Assembly: GCA_943331855.1 (NCBI GenBank)
Contig: CALQNE010000099.1
Span: 1-11,432 of the forward strand
DNA: 11,432 bases
Direction of reading: 5' to 3'
From: Bordetella parapertussis
Lineage (GTDB): Bacteria; Pseudomonadota; Gammaproteobacteria; Burkholderiales; Burkholderiaceae_B
Below are positions 7,651 to 11,432 of the stretch, one piece after another (position 1 is the stretch's first letter; each line of letters starts with the position of its first letter). The notes under the pieces are model-generated. The model saw only the letters and a list, made by a program, of their open reading frames with translations, did not search any database and was not told the origin of the DNA. Position numbers and translations under genes: made by a program.

Positions 7651-8598
7651 TTAATTCACGTTAGGTGAAAGGGGTTCAAGCATCGTCACGCCTGCCAGGC
7701 CAGAGGCAAACACCGCTTGCGCCAGCGTTTCGATCGCAACCATACGCGGAAAACTTTTGCGCCAGGCAAGCACCACACGTCGATCGGGAACCGGGTTTTC
7801 AAACTTTATATACCGCAACAATTTATTGTTACGTTCAGACTCAGGTACCGATGTAACGGGCATCACGGTAATACCAATCCCTGCCGCGACCATATGCCGA
7901 ATGGTTTCAAGAGAAGACCCCTCAAAGGTCCGTTGAATCCCTTCGCTTGCCGCTGCAAAACGCGATAACTCCGGACACACCTCAAGCACTTGATCACGAA
8001 AGCAGTGCCCACTACCCAATAACAACATATTCTGCTGCTTCAGATCTTCAGCTGAGATTGATTTTCGCTCGGCCCACGGATGACTAGCCGGAATCACGAC
8101 CACAAAGGGCTCATCGTATAGCGCGCGCGTGACTAAACCTGCATCGGGCAAGGGTAGCGCCATAATCGCGCAATCTATTTCACCTTGTCTGAGCAACTCG
8201 ATCAATTTAACTGTGAAGTTTTCTTGCAAAATCAAAGGCATTTGAGGCGTACAGGCAATTTGCCGTGGCACCAGTTTAGGGAGCAGATAAGGGCCGATCG
8301 TATGAATCACCCCTACCCTCAACGGCCCTGCAAGCGGGTCATTTCCATGGCGAGCCAATTCTTTCAAATTCGCACTTTCTTCAAGTACTTTTTGCGCCTG
8401 CGATACCAGTATTTGCCCAATACTTGTGACGCCAACTTCAGAACCACCGCGCTCAAAAATCGTCACACCTAGTTCTTCTTCTAATTTACGAATCGCAACT
8501 GACAGCGTCGGTTGACTGACAAAGCAGGCTTCAGCAGCACGACCAAAGTGGCGCTCACGGGCAACCGCCACGATATATTTAAGTTCAGTCAGAGTCAT
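7651..8598 (-). CDS. oxyR: Hydrogen peroxide-sensing LysR-type regulator OxyR
   Basis: OxyR is a cytoplasmic LysR-type regulator that forms an intramolecular disulfide with H2O2 and activates antioxidant genes. From the ATG at 8598 the protein is 315 aa. It starts MTLTELKYIVAVARERHFGRAAEAC, aligned with E. coli OxyR, and has the HTH segment FVSQPTLSVAIRKLEEELG. The redox cysteines fall at C199 and C208 in GSGHCFRDQVLEVC, the same numbers as in E. coli. The effector domain also shows IGPYLLPKLVP, SSLETIRHMVAAGIGITVMP and IDCAIMALP. An upstream GTG at 8619, overlapping the recG stop, would add seven residues but the ATG fits the family better. The gap to recG is then 20 nt and to ubiA 4 nt, so it is probably in one transcript with both. 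Confidence 0.95.
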   Translation of the reverse strand: MTLTELKYIVAVARERHFGRAAEACFVSQPTLSVAIRKLEEELGVTIFERGGSEVGVTSIGQILVSQAQKVLEESANLKELARHGNDPLAGPLRVGVIHTIGPYLLPKLVPRQIACTPQMPLILQENFTVKLIELLRQGEIDCAIMALPLPDAGLVTRALYDEPFVVVIPASHPWAERKSISAEDLKQQNMLLLGSGHCFRDQVLEVCPELSRFAAASEGIQRTFEGSSLETIRHMVAAGIGITVMPVTSVPESERNNKLLRYIKFENPVPDRRVVLAWRKSFPRMVAIETLAQAVFASGLAGVTMLEPLSPNVN

Positions 8599-8618
8599 CT
8601 TATTTAGCCCGTTAAGCA

Positions 8619-10721
8619 CTAACTACGTAAAAAATCTTCGCGTCCACGCAGCCAACGCGTCAAATGACGCTCGACAACTGCGGGGGCACTCTTTCTAAGC
8701 TCAGTGGCAACATCACGCGCCATCGCAACCAGAGAATGATCGGTCGCCAGATCTGCAAACTTTAACAGCGTGACACCCGATTGCTTTGAGCCCAACAATT
8801 CACCGGGACCACGTAAGTCAAGATCGCGCTGTGCAATCTCAAAGCCATCTTGTGTTTCGTACATCGCACGCAAACGCTGTCGCGCGAGCATCGATAAAGG
8901 GGTTTGATATAACAACACACAAACAGATTTTGTGACGCCTCGCCCAACTCGGCCACGTAGCTGATGCAGCTGAGCCAAGCCAAAGCGCTCAGCGTGCTCA
9001 ATCACCATTAGCGAGGCGTTGGGAACGTCGACCCCGACCTCAATGACTGTAGTGGCGACCAGCACATCGATCGATGCCTCGCGAAACGCCTGCATCACCG
9101 CAGCTTTTTCTGCCGTATGTAACTGCCCGTGAACCAAGCCCACGTTAAACGCGGGTAGTGCTTCGGTTAACGCCAGATGCGTATCCACGGCAGTTTGCAG
9201 ATCAAGGGTCTCACTCTCTTGAACCAGAGGACATACCCAATACACCTGTTGCCCGGCGGCACAAGCCTGCGCGACATGGGAAATGACCTCGTCTCTACGC
9301 ACATTTGAAATCAACTTGGTCAATACTGGAGTGCGCCCTGGAGGCAAGACATCAATCGAGGATACTTCAAGATCTGCGTAAAACGTCATTGCCAACGTGC
9401 GGGGAATCGGTGTGGCACTCATCGTCAGCTGATGAGGAATGAACTCAGGGCTTGTCGTCGACATCACCGAGGCGCCAGCCTCTTCACCCTTGCGCGATAA
9501 AGATAAGCGCTGCGCCACGCCAAAGCGGTGCTGCTCATCGACGATCACCAAGCCCAAGTCAAAAAACTCAACCGTATCCTGGATCAGGGCTTGCGTGCCA
9601 ACCACTAACCGCGCGCGACCACTTGCAATTGCTTCATTGGCGATTTTGCGTGCCTTTGCCGTGATGCTACCAGTCAACCAACATAACTCTACTTCAAGTG
9701 GCTCGAGCCAAATCTTTAATTTTTGATAATGCTGTTCAGCTAAAATTTCAGTGGGTGCCATTAACGCGACCTGCACACCGGCGTCAATCGCTTGCAGCGC
9801 AGCAAGCGCCGCCACAACCGTTTTGCCACTACCCACATCACCCTGTAGCAAGCGATACATCGGAAACTCACGTTGTAAGTCTGCACGAATCTCAGCCACC
9901 ACGCGCTGCTGCGCCGAAGTCAGACTAAACGGCAGTGCTCTAAGCAGGCGTTCGCAAAGACTTTCTGGATTTGTACTGGCCACAAGTGCACGCGCTCGCA
10001 GGTTACGTCGCGCATCGCGAGCGGCCGCCAAAGACAATTGTTGCGCCAGTAACTCATCAAATTTAATGCGTACCCAAGCGGGATGCGTATGCTCGATCAA
10101 GGCGTGAGCATCCATATCGGGCGTCGGTGCATGCAGGGTACGAATCGCCTCGCTAAAACTTTGCAAGCCGAGCTTTTTGACCAGTGCAGCATCCAGCGTG
10201 TCATTGAGCGCAGCCGTTTCAAGCGCCTGCCCAATCGCCTTACGCAAGCTTGGCTGTGACAAACCATCGGTTGTTGGATAGACCGGCGTTAAAGCCGCAG
10301 GCAATGGTGAATCTGCAACGGTCACTTTGGGATGGATGATCTCGTAACCGTGCAGTCCACCGCGCACTTCACCCCGGACCCTCCAGCGCCTTCCTACTTG
10401 CATTTGTTGTTGTTGATTCGGATAGAAGGTCAACCACCGCAGACCAATCTCTCCGCTTTCATCTTGTAAGACGGCGGTGAGCTGCCGGCGTGGTTGATAA
10501 CTGGCGTCAGAGCGTATCACGACACCTTCAATCTGCGCCGAGCGCCCTGGTCGCAAGGTCGCGATCGGCATAATCTCGGTTTCGTCTTCGTAGCGCAACG
10601 GTAAATGCAAGATTAAATCTTGTGTACTGTACAAACCAAGACGTTCTAGTTTTTGTTTGGTCGTCGACACTGCCTTAACGGGCGCCAAGCCTTTGACCAG
10701 GGTGCGAGGTTGCGAGACCAC
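8619..10721 (-). CDS. recG: ATP-dependent DNA helicase RecG
   Basis: RecG is a cytoplasmic superfamily 2 translocase that remodels stalled replication forks and R-loops. The 700-aa length matches the family (E. coli 693). The N-terminal wedge/OB region (about 1-150) includes LILHLPLRYEDET and ALTPVYPTTDGLSQ. The helicase core has Walker A GDVGSGKT (294-301), MAPTEILAEQH, DEQHRFG (395-401), MSATPIPRTLA (434-444), ATTVIEVGVDVPNA and motif VI QLRGRVGRG (587-595). The C-terminal region includes DGFEIAQRDLDLRGPGELLG. A small insertion lies at about 412-428 before PHQLTMSATP. The only sensible start is GTG at 10721; the frame upstream has no start before entering ridA, and no good Shine-Dalgarno is seen. 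The gene lies 23 nt after ridA and just before oxyR. Confidence 0.97.
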   Translation of the reverse strand: MVSQPRTLVKGLAPVKAVSTTKQKLERLGLYSTQDLILHLPLRYEDETEIMPIATLRPGRSAQIEGVVIRSDASYQPRRQLTAVLQDESGEIGLRWLTFYPNQQQQMQVGRRWRVRGEVRGGLHGYEIIHPKVTVADSPLPAALTPVYPTTDGLSQPSLRKAIGQALETAALNDTLDAALVKKLGLQSFSEAIRTLHAPTPDMDAHALIEHTHPAWVRIKFDELLAQQLSLAAARDARRNLRARALVASTNPESLCERLLRALPFSLTSAQQRVVAEIRADLQREFPMYRLLQGDVGSGKTVVAALAALQAIDAGVQVALMAPTEILAEQHYQKLKIWLEPLEVELCWLTGSITAKARKIANEAIASGRARLVVGTQALIQDTVEFFDLGLVIVDEQHRFGVAQRLSLSRKGEEAGASVMSTTSPEFIPHQLTMSATPIPRTLAMTFYADLEVSSIDVLPPGRTPVLTKLISNVRRDEVISHVAQACAAGQQVYWVCPLVQESETLDLQTAVDTHLALTEALPAFNVGLVHGQLHTAEKAAVMQAFREASIDVLVATTVIEVGVDVPNASLMVIEHAERFGLAQLHQLRGRVGRGVTKSVCVLLYQTPLSMLARQRLRAMYETQDGFEIAQRDLDLRGPGELLGSKQSGVTLLKFADLATDHSLVAMARDVATELRKSAPAVVERHLTRWLRGREDFLRS

Positions 10722-10744
10722 AGTCGAGTCGATTGCGCGTGTAT

Positions 10745-11131
10745 CTAGATCACGATGATCGCTTCGATTTCGAACTGTGCAGCCTTTGGTAGGCTTGCAA
10801 CACCTACAGTCGAACGCGCCGGAAATGGCTCGGGTAGTAACTCAGCCATAATCCCGTTCGCAATCGTAAATTGCCCTAAATCTGTCAAAAACAATGTCAG
10901 TTTGACAATGCTCTCAAGGCGACCACCGGCGGCCTCAATCACGGCCTGCATATTGGCAAACGACTGGCGCACTTGTGCCTCAAAATTTTCTGATACAAGA
11001 ACCCCTGTTGCAGGCACTAAACCGATTTGCCCGGACAGGTAGACTGTGCGCCCAGCAGGTGCTACCACGGCCTGAGAATAAGGGCCTACCGCAGCCGGTG
11101 CTGCGTTAGTATGAATAATTGACTTAGGCAT
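10745..11131 (-). CDS. ridA: RidA family reactive intermediate/imine deaminase
   Basis: RidA (YjgF/YER057c) hydrolyses reactive enamine and imine intermediates from PLP enzymes such as threonine dehydratase, protecting them from damage. This 128-aa cytoplasmic protein has the normal length and is expected to form a trimer. Visible family points are NAAPAAVGPYSQAV (Y18), VYLSGQIGLVP, KLTLFLTDLGQF, the active-site FPARSTVGVASLPK with catalytic-type Arg106, and the C-terminal FEIEAIIVI (E123). The Cys found two residues after this Arg in E. coli RidA is Thr here, a common variation. The ATG is supported by AAGGA 8 nt upstream, but that site is inside a long hairpin. It is the first complete gene of the run leading into recG and oxyR. 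Confidence 0.94.
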   Translation of the reverse strand: MPKSIIHTNAAPAAVGPYSQAVVAPAGRTVYLSGQIGLVPATGVLVSENFEAQVRQSFANMQAVIEAAGGRLESIVKLTLFLTDLGQFTIANGIMAELLPEPFPARSTVGVASLPKAAQFEIEAIIVI

Positions 11132-11138
11132 GATTAAA

Positions 11139-11185
11139 ATCCTTGAATTAGCTATTGAATTGTACCTTTCAATAGCTAAAAGGAT
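11139..11185 (-). promoter_or_regulatory. Long hairpin in the ridA leader covering its ribosome binding site
   Basis: Arms 11139-11159 and 11168-11185 pair across an 8-nt loop (11160-11167). There are 12 contiguous base pairs (TTAGCTATTGAA with TTCAATAGCTAA), then a 3-nt bulge, then 6 more pairs (ATCCTT with AAGGAT). In the ridA mRNA the outer helix contains the Shine-Dalgarno AAGGA, 8 nt before the ATG, so folding would hide it. It could act as a translation switch or RNA thermosensor-like element, or the dyad could be a DNA operator. It is not followed by a proper U-tract, so it is a poor terminator. The fold is seen; its function is inference. Confidence 0.6.
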
Positions 11186-11196
11186 TGAGTCAATTC

Positions 11197-11223
11197 AAAA
11201 AACAACAGACTCAATTGAGACTG
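11197..11223 (-). terminator. Weak intrinsic-terminator-like palindrome after ntrC
   Basis: Bases 11206-11223 form an 18-bp palindrome with one symmetric mismatch (CAGaCTCAATTGAGaCTG). On the minus strand it is followed by TTGTTTTTT (11205-11197), 16 nt after the ntrC stop, where a terminator is expected. The stem is short (3 bp, one U-U mismatch, 3 bp, AATT loop), so termination would be inefficient; limited read-through into ridA is likely. It could instead be a regulator-binding dyad. An 8-bp inverted repeat (11184-11191 with 11208-11215) offers a competing fold. Confidence 0.4.
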
Positions 11224-11238
11224 AAAACTTGTTAACCA

Positions 11239-11432
11239 TTAGGCGTCGGTATCGACCCCAACGGGATCCATTCCCAACTCTCGCAGCTTACGGGTGATCG
11301 TATTGCGCCCCATACCCAAGCGCGCAGCGGCTTCAACGCGTCGACCACGGCAAACCTCAAGTGACGACTGCAACAGCGCGCGTTCAAACTGGCGCGTAAG
11401 CGCCGTCCAAACTTCTGGTTCTGAGCGGGACA
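11239..11432 (-). CDS. ntrC: NtrC-type nitrogen regulator, C-terminal DNA-binding part (cut by window edge)
   Basis: Only the last 63 codons and the TAA are present; the gene runs off the right edge. They encode a Fis-type helix-turn-helix domain: VWTALTRQFERALL followed by RRVEAAARLGMGRNTITRKLRELGMD (HTH at about visible residues 32-52). The RNTITRKLRELGM segment resembles the RNTLTRKLKELGM end of enterobacterial NtrC more than free-standing Fis or other sigma-54 activators. NtrC (NR-I) is the response regulator that activates sigma-54 nitrogen-assimilation genes under nitrogen limitation. The receiver and AAA+ domains cannot be checked here, so another sigma-54 activator remains possible. 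It is 107 nt upstream of ridA, separated by two dyad structures. Confidence 0.8.
   Translation of the reverse strand, partial: SRSEPEVWTALTRQFERALLQSSLEVCRGRRVEAAARLGMGRNTITRKLRELGMDPVGVDTDA

Noticed and set aside
8599..8619. GTG start for oxyR overlapping the recG stop
   Set aside because: The extra seven residues are absent from typical OxyR; with the ATG at 8598 the redox cysteines fall exactly at 199 and 208.
9439..10107. Several plus-strand open frames opposite recG
   Set aside because: They lie antisense to a full RecG reading frame with all helicase motifs, have Ser/Arg/Ala-rich compositions typical of antisense frames, and show no recognisable family.

Overview
This window looks like ordinary chromosome of a betaproteobacterium, most likely order Burkholderiales and perhaps an Alcaligenaceae-type lineage. 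The grounds are the recG-oxyR-ubiA-proC gene order, the NtrC-type C-terminus, the RecG, OxyR and UbiA sequences, and a moderate GC content with AT-rich intergenic gaps. The family assignment is inference from synteny and protein flavour. I saw no mobile element, CRISPR array, tRNA or rRNA.

Layout. (1) Bases 1-809, minus strand: the N-terminal 269 residues of an OprB-family outer-membrane porin, cut by the window edge. (2) Bases 810-966: an AT-rich divergent promoter region with a good Fur-box match (892-910) and, beside it, a 9-bp dyad in the porin leader (860-888). (3) Bases 967-3067, plus strand: an OmpR-family response regulator and a membrane histidine kinase with overlapping genes. (4) Bases 3096-11432, minus strand: eight genes in a row, in transcription order ntrC (3' end only), ridA, recG, oxyR, ubiA, proC, a DUF945/YdgA-like gene and an MlrC-like M81 metallopeptidase. 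Gaps from ridA to proC are only 4-23 nt, so these are probably co-transcribed. The last two genes follow after 47 and 69 nt.

How the genes may work together. The porin and the two-component system share one promoter region with a Fur site. This suggests an envelope module tied to iron or metal status rather than simple sugar uptake. The long minus-strand cluster mixes housekeeping functions: imine/enamine detoxification (RidA), fork repair (RecG), peroxide sensing (OxyR), ubiquinone synthesis (UbiA) and proline synthesis (ProC). The recG-oxyR pairing recalls the oxyR-recG operon of Pseudomonas, here in the opposite order. The ntrC-ridA gap holds a terminator-like palindrome and a long hairpin that would bury the ridA ribosome binding site.

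No clearly undescribed system is visible. The most interesting points are the Fur-linked porin/two-component locus, the Asn replacing the usual acidic residue after the kinase's phospho-accepting His, and the ridA leader hairpin.
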